Part shown: piece after piece, positions 40,301 through 48,242 of the stretch
Layout of the letters: every line of letters begins with the position of its first letter
How positions within the stretch are numbered: position 1 is the stretch's first letter
Assembly (NCBI RefSeq): GCF_028609805.1
Contig: NZ_CP063189.1
Location: 1,736,001 to 1,800,000 of the forward strand
Origin: Corynebacterium massiliense DSM 45435
Lineage (GTDB): Bacteria; Actinomycetota; Actinomycetes; Mycobacteriales; Mycobacteriaceae
Reading direction: 5' to 3'
DNA: 64,000 bases
The notes under the pieces: model-generated
Databases searched by the model: none
Told to the model about the DNA's origin: nothing
Seen by the model: the letters and a program-made list of their open reading frames with translations, nothing else
Position numbers and translations under genes: made by a program

Positions 40301-43300
40301 GGCCACGTCCTCACCGAGTGCGACGAACGACCCCACCTCACGATCGTGCCCATCGGGATCGCGTTCGCGGCCGGTCCGGCCGCAGCCCTCCGCCAGCCGG
40401 ACGAGGTCCTCGCGCGCCGAGGCCCACCTATCGTCGAAGACCACCACTTTCTGCTGGTCAAAGATGGGCTCCACCCGCCGCATCCAGTCGCTTCCCAGCT
40501 CACGGCGTGCGGCGGCGGCCACCTGCGCATCGCTGTCGGCATCCGCCTCGGTCTCGGCCCCAGCGTCCGGTTCCGCGACCGGCTCGTGCTGGGCTCGCGC
40601 GTCGCCGTCGAACCGGCCCCGGCCCGGCCGTTCCACCGCCAGCTTCGCCGCGAGCTCTTCCGCCCCGGCCTCGACGGCGGTGTGCATCGCGTCGGCGAGG
40701 TAGCCGACAGCACTGGCCAGCTGTTGCTTACCGATGCCCACCTGGCCCATCTCCCCCGACGATTCCCGGCGCGGGCGCGGGATGGCCACTCCGGCGCGCT
40801 CGCCGGCGGCCTCGACGGCGGCGTCGATGAGCTGGCCCAGTTCCGCAGCGGACGCGGGGTTCGCAGGCGCGAGCGTGGCCAGCTGCCCGCCGCGGACGGA
40901 GGAACCCGCGCGGGTGCCGGCGGTAAGTTCGGCAATGACCCGATCGGCCCAGCCGCCGCCGAGCTCCCATGCGCCGGTGACGCGCTGGGCCGCCTCCCCC
41001 GGCTTCTTGCCCGCCGGGCCGGAAATCCCCGCGAGCGTTGCCGCAGTGGTCGCGCGCAGTACCGGCCCGAAGGTGCGGTACCCGGTTGCGCGCGCGGCGA
41101 TTGCCTCCGCGAGCTCGGCCAGCGACAGGTCGGCCGCGCCGTCGATGGCGGGGATGCCGAACTCGTGCCACACATCGAGAAGCAGCTGGTTGCGGCGCGA
41201 CGAGACGCCGTCAACCAGCGTTTCGATGCTGTCGGTTGCCGCAATCTGATCCGGGCGCACGTCGGTCCACACCGCGGCGAGCAGGTGCAGCGCGATGTCG
41301 ACAGACAGCGGATTATCCGCAGGCCGATCCGCGGGGCGATCCGCAACTCCGTCGGCCGGCGCGGGCAACTCCGCGGGCGCTTCTTGCGGGGCTTTATCGG
41401 ACGCTGCGTCGGGAACCTGGCCCGGGACCGCGTCCGGTGCGTCTTCCGGCACCGCGTTCGGCGCGTCGTCCGGCGCTGTATCCGGCGCCTCCACCACGTC
41501 GGTGGCGAAAACCCGCTCGGCGTCACGCTCGACGTTGAGCACCTCGAGCCCGTCCGGTGCGTTGCCGCGGGCGCTCAGGGTCTGGCCCAGCATGTTCGCA
41601 AGCGTCGGCGACTGGGCCACGCCCACCTCGATAAAACGCTCCACCCCAAGTTGCCCCAGGATGAGCTCCTGCGTTTCAATCCAGCGCACCGGCGAGGCGA
41701 ACTGCCAGGCCAGCAGCTCGATGAGCAGGGTGCGGGCGAGGGAGGCATCGGAAAGCGCCGTGCCGTCTGCCCGCTGCCGGCGCAGCTTCGCGATGACGGG
41801 CGAATCGACGACCCCTTCCACGGCGGCGAGGAAGTCGTCGTCCAGCGCGAATGGCCGCGCCACAAGGTTCGGGATGTAGCGCCCCACCAGCCGCGTGGCG
41901 GGCACGTCGGTGGGAATGAGCTCTTCTAGGTGTGCGCGGAAATCGTCCACGCCGCCCACCAGGCGGGAGCTGTGGAACGGCACGTCGAGGCCGGGAATGC
42001 GCACGACGGCATCGGCACGCGCAGCCCCCGCGTGCGCGGCAGCCTCCAGCGCCGCGATCCCGGCGCGCGTGCCCGCCACGGCGTACTGCCGGCCGGCGAC
42101 GTTGTGGTTGACCACCTCTAAGAACTCACCGGACGCGTCGGCGACGTGGGCGACGAAGGCGGCGGCATCGGCAGGCGGGGGTGCCATTTTGTGCGGGCGC
42201 AGCGCGGCCATCGCATAGGCGGAGTTTCCGTCCGCGTCGCGGCTGACCAGGCGGTACATGGTAAGCCCACGGCGGTAGACCACGTCGATGACCGCCTCGA
42301 GGCTGAGCACCCCGGCGAAGGCGGCGAGCGCGGTGTACTCGCCCACAGAGTGGCCGGCGAAGTACGCGGTCTCCTCCAGCACGCCCTCCTCCCGCAGCTG
42401 TTCGACCTGCGCGTAGGCGAGCACGGCCATGGCCACCTGCGTGAACTGGGTGAGGTTGACCACCCCGTCCGGGTGGGTGAAGTCCTCGCTGGCCACGCGC
42501 ACTCGGCGCGGGTTCGCCCGCACGATGTGCAGCACGGAAAAGCCCAGCTGGTCCCTCGTGTGCCGGTCGGCGCGTTCCCACACGGCGCGGGCGCTTGCCG
42601 ATGCCCCGAAAGCCCCCATCCCCATCCCGCGGTGCTGGATGCCCTGGCCCGGGAAGGCGTAGAAGGTGACCGGGGCGCTTAGAGTCGCGGTCGCTTCCAG
42701 GACTGGCTCGCCCGCCACGGTGGCGTGGGCGGAAAGCACCGCGCCACAGCCGGGGCGCGGATCGACGCCGACGCGCTCGACGGTCACGGTGACATCATCG
42801 CCGGGGTGCACGGGCGCGAGGAAGGTGGCGTACCAGTCGCGCACGGCTGCCGGAGCGGCCTCTTGCGTGGCCTCCTGCACCACCGATTGCGCCGCCGCCG
42901 AGGTCCACATGCCGTGCACGATCGCGCCAGGATCGGCCAGATGCAGCGGGTTCATGTCGCCGGTGGCGAGGGCGAACTCGCGCATGTCACGCGGGGCGCG
43001 GACGGTCGCGCGGTGCACGAAGCTGCGCGGCTTCGCCGTGTACGACGCGTCGCTTGCCAGCGCGTCCCCGCTTGCCGACTCGTCCCCGCGGGTGGGCGTC
43101 CCACCGCGTCCGGGCAGTACGAAGACCTCCTCGAGGCGCGCCAGCTCGCGATGCCGGCCGGATGCAGCTGCGCGCATCGACACCGCGACGGTCACCCGGC
43201 GCGCTGCCGCGTCCGCCTCCACCGCGCGGATCCTCGCGGTGGCGGTCACGTCGTGCGTGTCGTCATCGAACGCGCCCAGGTCGCTGTCGGCGACGTCGAT

Positions 43301-46300
43301 GCGGTGCTCCGCGTGCAGCAAGTCTGGGAGATCGACGACGAGGTCCTCGCGATCCGCGAGCACCGCGTAGATGGCGGGCCAGGCGAGGCCGACGAGGGCA
43401 TCGACACGCGTGGCCGCACCCGTTACGGCCAGCGCGTGGGCGGTAACGCACTCCGGGCCCACCGTGGCCGTCCACTCGGCGACCCGATCGGTGCCCCGTA
43501 CTTCCGGCAGCACTCCCCCGGCGGCGCGGCGGGCCCACTCGCGCATCGCGCTCAGGGCCGCCTCACGGCTCACCCGCGGTGGGCGCGCGGCGGGCAGCGC
43601 GGTATCGACGTGGACGGGGACCGACACGGGCGCGCCGTTGAGCTCCCCTGTCGGCCCCGCGGCGGGAAGGTGCAGCGCGGCGGCTGCGCCCGACTCGGCA
43701 TCTGCGCTGTGTGCGGCGTCGACGACGGCCGCGGACCCCGCGTGCACGGGGTTGACGCGCGGGCGGCCAGCCCACTCAAGCACCGGGGCGCGGCGCACGA
43801 CATCGCTGGGGCGCTCCCCTTCGCAGCGCGCGTCCTCGCTGCGGTGGGAAGCCTCCTTCACGCCCGCGAGCCGCGCCGCCGCGGCGTCCTCGAACCGCCG
43901 CAGAATATCGGCCACCGGCTCGTCCACGCGGGTCACCCCGCCCACCGCGACCGGGCCCGGGATGGCGCACACCGCGTCGGCGCCGTACCGCGGGTCGTGG
44001 GCCTGCCACAGGGAATCGCGGCGCCACCAGGCGTGGACGTCAGCATCGATAACCGGCACGAACCCCGGCGGCTTCCCGGCGCCGTCGCCGCCGCGCACGA
44101 GCTCAATGAACCAGTGCCTATCGGCCGGGTGCACGGTGCATTCCGCGGCCGCCGGGTAGGCCTGCACCAGCGTGGCGATGGCCCCCTCCGGGTCCCGCGC
44201 CGCATCCACTCGCCCAGCCACGCGCAGCGGGAATTCGCCGTCGTCGCGGTCGGTCAGGCGCGCCTCGGTGCGGGCAAGCATCGCGACAAAGCGCGCCGCC
44301 CAGCTCTCATCGACCCAGGGGTGCAGGACGCGCTCGCCCACGTCGCCGTCGCCCGCACCGAAAAACGACAGCTCCACGTAGCGGCGCAGCCACCCCGCGT
44401 ACGTCATGTCCGCAATGTCGCCGAAGTACGGCTTCGCGGTCTCCGCCAGCGCGGCGATGATCTCGTCGCGGGCGCGGTCAATCGCGTCCGCGTCCCCGTC
44501 CGCCGCGCGCCGGGTGACCCGCCCGAGCAGCCGGCCGGCCCGACCCCAGGCGTTGTCCAGTTCGTAGAGGTCCGCGCCGAACTGCGAACGCCCAGCCGAC
44601 ACCCCGCCGGCCGCGGTGCCCGGCGCGATCCACTCGCTGGTGCCCGGCGTGTCCACCAACGCCTGTTTCACCGCCGGCGAGGCGGTCGATTCCCGGGCGG
44701 TGAGGGCGGCGGTGCCGATGAGCACGCCATCGACAGGCGCGGCCGGCAGGTCGAAATCTTCTGCCCACGTGCCGGTGAGGAACTCGGCGGCGCGCTCCGG
44801 TGTTCCGATGCCCCCGCCCACCACGAGCAGCACGTTGTCGCGGGCGCGGATGGCGCCGTACGTCTCAGCAAGCGTGTCTTCCAGCCCCTGCCACGAGTGG
44901 TGGCCGCCGGCCTGGCCGCCCTCCAGCTGGAGGATGAGGGGCTGGTTGGGCAGGGCATCGGCAAGCGCGAGCACCGTCTCCACGTGGCGGGCGGTCCCCG
45001 GCTTGAACGCCACCCACGGGATCGCGGCGGCCTTAAGCCGGCGAACCAGCTCGATGGCCTCCTCGCGCGGCGGGATCCCCGCGGAGACCACCACGCCATT
45101 AATCGGCGCGCCCGCCCGCCGCTGGTAAACGATGCCGCGCGGGCCGGTGATCTGCTCGCGCCACCGCTTCGCGTCGAGGTACAGCGCGTTGAACTGCGCA
45201 TTCACGCCGTCATCGAGCTGGTCGTGCAGGGTCGCCAGCGCGCCCTCCAGCTGGGCCAGCGTGTGCTGCCCGCCGCCGGCTAACTCCGCCCAGTACCCCG
45301 CGTTCGCGGCCGCGGCGACGATAGCCGGGTCCACGGTCCCCGGCGTCATGCCGGCGAGCAACACCGGCGGGTAGCCGGTCACCTCCGTCAGGCGGGTTAT
45401 CACCCGGCCGTGCTCCACGCGGGGTGTGTGGGCTGCCCACGGCCGGGGCTGGCGCGGTTGCGCGCCGGGGGTCAAAAGGAGGTTCTGCCCGTCTGGCGTG
45501 CCCGCCGCCAGCGTGCCGACGCCGCGCCCAGCCAGCACCTTCTCATTCATCACGGTCAGATGCGTGCCCGGCCCGATTTCGAGCACCCACCCGGCGTCGT
45601 GCTCGGCCACGGCACCGCGCAGGGCCCGCGGCCAGTCGATGACATCGGTGAGCACCGCGCGGGCGAGGCGGGCGGCGGTTGCCGCGGGGATCTGGTTATT
45701 GAGCTGGCCGACCCAGCGGTCGACCATGTCCACGGCGCGGCGCATGGCGGGATGGTGGAAGGCGGCATCGACACGCAGCGGCTGCACCGTGGCGTGCTCC
45801 GGGAGGGCCTGGTCCACCCGGTTCAGCGCGGCGGGCGTGCCGGTAAGGATGTGCTCGTCGCGGGCGTTTGTAAGGCCCAGGTAGACCTCGTCGCCGCCCT
45901 GCTTGGCGATGGCCCCCTCCACCTCCTTCTGCGCACACCCCATAACCGCGCGCATCGGCGCCCCGTCGCGGGTGGTGTGAAGGCCGGTCACGCTTGCCAC
46001 CTTCTCGATGGCCGCGCCGATAAGCCGGGCCAGCGCCACCGCCTGCGGGCGGGTGAGCTCCCCGGCGGCCGCTGCCTGGGCGAGCACGCCCTGCGAGTGG
46101 CCGAGGTGCCCCCGCGCGGTGTCGACCGGGAAGCCCTGGGCAGCGAGGGAATCTAACGTGGCGAGCTGCACCAGGAGGATGCCCGGGGTGGAATACGCCG
46201 GGCGCGTCGGGGCGTCCGTGCTCAGCTCTAGTGACGGGAGCTGGGTGGCGAGCGCGCCCAGGATGCCGTCTGCGGCGGGGATGTCTGCGCGCAGCGTCTC

Positions 46301-46405
46301 CCCGTCGGGGTGGTCCAGCCACTCGCGCAGCACCGGCTGCCAGTGGCTGCCCTGGCCGGCGAACGTGAGAATGAATCCGGGGCGGGTGAATTCCGCGCGT
46401 CCCAT
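37301..46405 (-). CDS. fas: type I fatty acid synthase (multifunctional)
   Basis: 3034 residues from ATG at 46405, with AGGAGG 11 nt upstream; the GTG four codons earlier overlaps that site. Domains in actinobacterial order: acetyltransferase (GHSQG, Ser about 104), enoyl reductase (YPPVLLAGMTPG from about 345), dehydratase hot-dogs (FALATGDMNPLHLADP near 1155), malonyl/palmitoyl transferase (GHSVGEYTALAAFAG near 1350), ACP (DSIETLVDGVSSRR near 1733), ketoreductase (VVTGASPNSIAAAV near 2080), ketosynthase (Cys in GACATAAVSV near 2678, His in SKHDTSTPVNDPHE and GHAKGG). A Pro/Asp/Ala-rich tandem linker (APDDAPNAVPEDAPD) precedes the ACP. It makes C16-C18 acyl-CoAs for membrane lipids and mycolates. 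Equivalent to C. glutamicum FasA or FasB; which one is not decided. Confidence 0.95.
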   Translation of the reverse strand: MGRAEFTRPGFILTFAGQGSHWQPVLREWLDHPDGETLRADIPAADGILGALATQLPSLELSTDAPTRPAYSTPGILLVQLATLDSLAAQGFPVDTARGHLGHSQGVLAQAAAAGELTRPQAVALARLIGAAIEKVASVTGLHTTRDGAPMRAVMGCAQKEVEGAIAKQGGDEVYLGLTNARDEHILTGTPAALNRVDQALPEHATVQPLRVDAAFHHPAMRRAVDMVDRWVGQLNNQIPAATAARLARAVLTDVIDWPRALRGAVAEHDAGWVLEIGPGTHLTVMNEKVLAGRGVGTLAAGTPDGQNLLLTPGAQPRQPRPWAAHTPRVEHGRVITRLTEVTGYPPVLLAGMTPGTVDPAIVAAAANAGYWAELAGGGQHTLAQLEGALATLHDQLDDGVNAQFNALYLDAKRWREQITGPRGIVYQRRAGAPINGVVVSAGIPPREEAIELVRRLKAAAIPWVAFKPGTARHVETVLALADALPNQPLILQLEGGQAGGHHSWQGLEDTLAETYGAIRARDNVLLVVGGGIGTPERAAEFLTGTWAEDFDLPAAPVDGVLIGTAALTARESTASPAVKQALVDTPGTSEWIAPGTAAGGVSAGRSQFGADLYELDNAWGRAGRLLGRVTRRAADGDADAIDRARDEIIAALAETAKPYFGDIADMTYAGWLRRYVELSFFGAGDGDVGERVLHPWVDESWAARFVAMLARTEARLTDRDDGEFPLRVAGRVDAARDPEGAIATLVQAYPAAAECTVHPADRHWFIELVRGGDGAGKPPGFVPVIDADVHAWWRRDSLWQAHDPRYGADAVCAIPGPVAVGGVTRVDEPVADILRRFEDAAAARLAGVKEASHRSEDARCEGERPSDVVRRAPVLEWAGRPRVNPVHAGSAAVVDAAHSADAESGAAAALHLPAAGPTGELNGAPVSVPVHVDTALPAARPPRVSREAALSAMREWARRAAGGVLPEVRGTDRVAEWTATVGPECVTAHALAVTGAATRVDALVGLAWPAIYAVLADREDLVVDLPDLLHAEHRIDVADSDLGAFDDDTHDVTATARIRAVEADAAARRVTVAVSMRAAASGRHRELARLEEVFVLPGRGGTPTRGDESASGDALASDASYTAKPRSFVHRATVRAPRDMREFALATGDMNPLHLADPGAIVHGMWTSAAAQSVVQEATQEAAPAAVRDWYATFLAPVHPGDDVTVTVERVGVDPRPGCGAVLSAHATVAGEPVLEATATLSAPVTFYAFPGQGIQHRGMGMGAFGASASARAVWERADRHTRDQLGFSVLHIVRANPRRVRVASEDFTHPDGVVNLTQFTQVAMAVLAYAQVEQLREEGVLEETAYFAGHSVGEYTALAAFAGVLSLEAVIDVVYRRGLTMYRLVSRDADGNSAYAMAALRPHKMAPPPADAAAFVAHVADASGEFLEVVNHNVAGRQYAVAGTRAGIAALEAAAHAGAARADAVVRIPGLDVPFHSSRLVGGVDDFRAHLEELIPTDVPATRLVGRYIPNLVARPFALDDDFLAAVEGVVDSPVIAKLRRQRADGTALSDASLARTLLIELLAWQFASPVRWIETQELILGQLGVERFIEVGVAQSPTLANMLGQTLSARGNAPDGLEVLNVERDAERVFATDVVEAPDTAPDDAPNAVPEDAPDAVPGQVPDAASDKAPQEAPAELPAPADGVADRPADRPADNPLSVDIALHLLAAVWTDVRPDQIAATDSIETLVDGVSSRRNQLLLDVWHEFGIPAIDGAADLSLAELAEAIAARATGYRTFGPVLRATTAATLAGISGPAGKKPGEAAQRVTGAWELGGGWADRVIAELTAGTRAGSSVRGGQLATLAPANPASAAELGQLIDAAVEAAGERAGVAIPRPRRESSGEMGQVGIGKQQLASAVGYLADAMHTAVEAGAEELAAKLAVERPGRGRFDGDARAQHEPVAEPDAGAETEADADSDAQVAAAARRELGSDWMRRVEPIFDQQKVVVFDDRWASAREDLVRLAEGCGRTGRERDPDGHDREVGSFVALGEDVAAMAEYLAGGAGLPVAEAHALADAARRHPTDLPFDGCTAVVTGASPNSIAAAVVAELLAGGARVIATTSRWDAGRLPGARRGFYRELYRRHAAGRASLEVVPGNLSSFADVDALAGWLDARGESCWALFPFAAPPVAGTLADAGSGAEAQMRVLVWSVERLIAKLARAGADAHVGERLHVVLPGSPNRGLFGGDGAYGEAKAAFDALVARWAAEPDWAGRVALVHAHIGWVRGTGLMGANDDLVGAARRAGIAVSEPAETASRLVGYLADADNRARMAQHPQTLDLTGGLRAGVSLRELRAEAGSAGDAEQAGAEQAQEPTARALPSIDDGPLTRDVATAEAAAEFTLAGGADARQVLADMVVIVGGGELGACGSSRTRWQVESTGDLTAAGVIELAWSMGLIHFDSDRGWIATTGEGDAQPIAEKDIAARFHDEVLARSGVRRFTEDFGPVAPMVDNLAPELSTVYLDRDMTFEVADEAAAREFAAADPRVRIAPAKAGETGWQVTRPKGSAVRVPKRVTMSRVVGGAIPDGFDPGVYGIPPEMLNNVDRAAVWNLVCTVEAFVSAGSTPGELLRCVHPAQVASTQGTGMGGVESLRALYVNGLLGEARQNEVLQETLPNIIAAHVMQDYVGGYGAQHNPVGACATAAVSVEQASDLLRLRKADFVVAGAVDDLNAETITGFGDMGATADSGELAARGIEERYYSRPNDRRRAGFVDAAGGGTVLLTRGDVAADLGLPVTAVVGFAGSFADGLHASVPAPGRGLLAAARGGAARGGDASPLARGLAQLGVGPNDIAVVSKHDTSTPVNDPHESELHEDIAAALGRDAGNPLCVVSQKALTGHAKGGAAAFQVQGLSQILATGIIPPNRSLDCVDPELRRFPHLTWLRRPLERGGAGVIKCGLISSLGFGHISALLALVHPAAFRAALAAARGESAAEKWAQRATDRQRAGARRRREAMYGGPPLYRRPRATETADGPERAAAEKAMLLDAPSTSTPNEP

Positions 46406-46511
46406 GGTCGCTTCCACCTCCTGCAGACGACAAGCTCACGCTGATTTTACGCGCCGGGCAATCGTGGGGATTCGGCCGTGTCCGGGGTGGGGCCTAAGGT
46501 AAGCGAGCATC

Positions 46512-47411
46512 ATGTCCACCCGTCGATTTTCGCCGCCCAGACGCTTGCCGCGTCGCCGCTTGCCGCGTCGCCGCTTGGCACGCCCTCTCGTGTCGCGCTG
46601 GCTTTCCACCCTCCGCCGAAGCGCCGCGTTTGTGTTCGCTGCGGCCGCCCTGGCTGCCGGCGTGAGCGCGTGCTCGGTGCCGGAGGTGCCCGTGGGCGGC
46701 GTGCTAGAGGATCTCCCGCCACGTCCGAGCGACACGCGTCTAAGCGATACCCACGCGGGCGCGACCTCTGCCCCGTCTGGCGAGCCTTCGTCCGAAGAAC
46801 CCTCGCCGGATGCTGCATCCGATCCCGACCCCGCCACTGCCGCCGCCTACCAGGCGCTCGCAGACATCCCCGTCAAGGGCCGGGCGCCCAAGACCGGCTA
46901 CGCGCGCGAGCAGTTCGGGCAGCGCTGGTCCGACGACGTCGACGTGGAATTCGGCCACGACGGCTGCGACACCCGCAACAACATCCTCGCCCGCGATCTC
47001 ACCGAGGTGACATTCAAGCCGCGCACGCACGGCTGCGTTGTGCTGACCGGGGTATTGGACGATCCGTATTCCGGCACGCACATCGCGTTCCAGCGCGGGC
47101 AGGGCACCTCGAATGCGGTACAGATTGATCACCTCGTGCCGCTTGCCGATGCCTGGCAGAAAGGCGCCCAGTCCTGGGACACCTCCACCCGCCGGAATTT
47201 TGCAAACGACCCGCGCAACCTCCTCGCCGTCGACGGCCACTTGAACATGCAGAAGGGCGCGGGCGATGCCGCGACCTGGTTGCCGCCGAACAAGGCGTTC
47301 CGGTGCGAGTATGCGCGGCGGATCATCGGTGTCAAGCACGCCTACGGCCTGTGGGTCACCCCCGCGGAGCGCGATGCGCTGCAGACGCAGCTGGGCACCT
47401 GCGCGGGCTAG
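46512..47411 (+). CDS. secreted HNH/GmrSD-C-like nuclease lipoprotein
   Basis: 299 residues. Unusually Arg-rich N-terminus (RRFSPPRRLPRRRLPRRRLARP, shown as separate 15-bp repeats in the DNA), hydrophobic AAFVFAAAALAAG, then lipobox VSAC near residue 54. The C-terminal domain has GHDGCDTRNNILARDL, the HNH core QIDHLVPLADAWQKGA, NFANDPRNLLAVDGHLNMQK and KAFRCEYARRII. This is the DUF1524/HNH pattern of exported actinobacterial nucleases. It would act outside the membrane on DNA or RNA. Two Cys pairs probably form disulfides. Divergent from fas. Confidence 0.85.
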   Translation: MSTRRFSPPRRLPRRRLPRRRLARPLVSRWLSTLRRSAAFVFAAAALAAGVSACSVPEVPVGGVLEDLPPRPSDTRLSDTHAGATSAPSGEPSSEEPSPDAASDPDPATAAAYQALADIPVKGRAPKTGYAREQFGQRWSDDVDVEFGHDGCDTRNNILARDLTEVTFKPRTHGCVVLTGVLDDPYSGTHIAFQRGQGTSNAVQIDHLVPLADAWQKGAQSWDTSTRRNFANDPRNLLAVDGHLNMQKGAGDAATWLPPNKAFRCEYARRIIGVKHAYGLWVTPAERDALQTQLGTCAG

Positions 47412-47457
47412 AGTCGGCAAGTGACCTAGCCCACGACCAACAGGAAAGGCGCACGCC

Positions 47458-48108
47458 ATGAAGTGGAAGCCGCAAGAAGAAAAGAACCCGCTGCCCTACT
47501 CGCCGTTCAAGGCGAGCACCGTCCCGCGCCCCATCGGCTGGCTTTCCAGCATCGATGAGGACGGCCGGGAAAACATCGCGCCCTACAGCCAGTGGCAGAA
47601 CCTCACCTTCGATCCGCCGCGGGTGATGTTTTCCGCCAACCAGTACCCAGACGGCCGCCGGAAGGACACCGTGCTCAACGCAGAAAAGACCGGCTGGTTC
47701 GTGTGGAACATGGCCACCTACGCGCTGCACGAGGAGGTCAACAAGTCCGCCATGGCCTTAGAGCACGACGACAGCGAGTGGGACCGGCTGGACGTGACCA
47801 AGGAGTACGCGGACAACCTGCGCATCCCGATGGTCAAGGAAAGCCCGGTGAAGTTCGAGTGCCGGTACTTGTCCACTCATCGCTTACCGGGGAACTCGGA
47901 TGTCGGCAGCGTCGACATTGTCTTCGCCCAGGTGGAGACCATTCACATCGACGATGACTACATCACCGACGGCAAGCTGGACATCCTGAAGGCAAAACCC
48001 ATCGCGCGCATGGGCTACTTCGACTACACCGTGGTCACCGAGCGCTTCGAGATGCGCGTGCCGGGTGCCGATGCCGCCGCGCAGGCCGGCCTCGGCGGAG
48101 ACGCGTAG
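47458..48108 (+). CDS. flavin reductase-like FMN-binding protein
   Basis: 216 residues. Split-barrel flavin-binding fold: SPFKASTVPRPIGWLSSIDE, NIAPYSQWQNLTFDPPRVMF (FMN phosphate-binding region), KDTVLNAEKTGWFVWNMATY, then ESPVKFECRYLST, VGSVDIVFAQVETIHIDD and RMGYFDYTVVTERFEM. This is the DIM6/NTAB family that includes flavin reductases and oxygenase partners. Soluble, cytoplasmic. AGGAAAG precedes the ATG. Substrate or partner unknown; no oxygenase lies nearby. It ends before a strong terminator. Confidence 0.85.
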   Translation: MKWKPQEEKNPLPYSPFKASTVPRPIGWLSSIDEDGRENIAPYSQWQNLTFDPPRVMFSANQYPDGRRKDTVLNAEKTGWFVWNMATYALHEEVNKSAMALEHDDSEWDRLDVTKEYADNLRIPMVKESPVKFECRYLSTHRLPGNSDVGSVDIVFAQVETIHIDDDYITDGKLDILKAKPIARMGYFDYTVVTERFEMRVPGADAAAQAGLGGDA

Positions 48109-48140
48109 GCGCCGACTTCTCTCCCCCACACACACGCGAC

Positions 48141-48172
48141 AAGGGCCGGCAGGTTTTCACCTGCCGGCCCTT
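48141..48172. terminator. bidirectional terminator hairpin
   Basis: AAGGGCCGGCAGGT (48141-48154) pairs perfectly over 14 bp with ACCTGCCGGCCCTT (48159-48172), loop TTTC. It separates the flavoprotein gene from the convergent surface-protein pseudogene. Confidence 0.8.
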
Positions 48173-48242
48173 ACGCTTCTCCCCCTACGCCCGGGGGCGG
48201 CGGTTAGCCGCGGGGCTTTCTCGCGGAGACTACTCGCGGGGC

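Noticed and set aside
40031..45283. Very long forward-strand open frames (632 and 852 codons) opposite fas
   Set aside because: They mirror the high-G+C codon pattern of the fas reverse-strand gene, show no domains, and are strings of Arg/Gly/His/Val typical of shadow frames.
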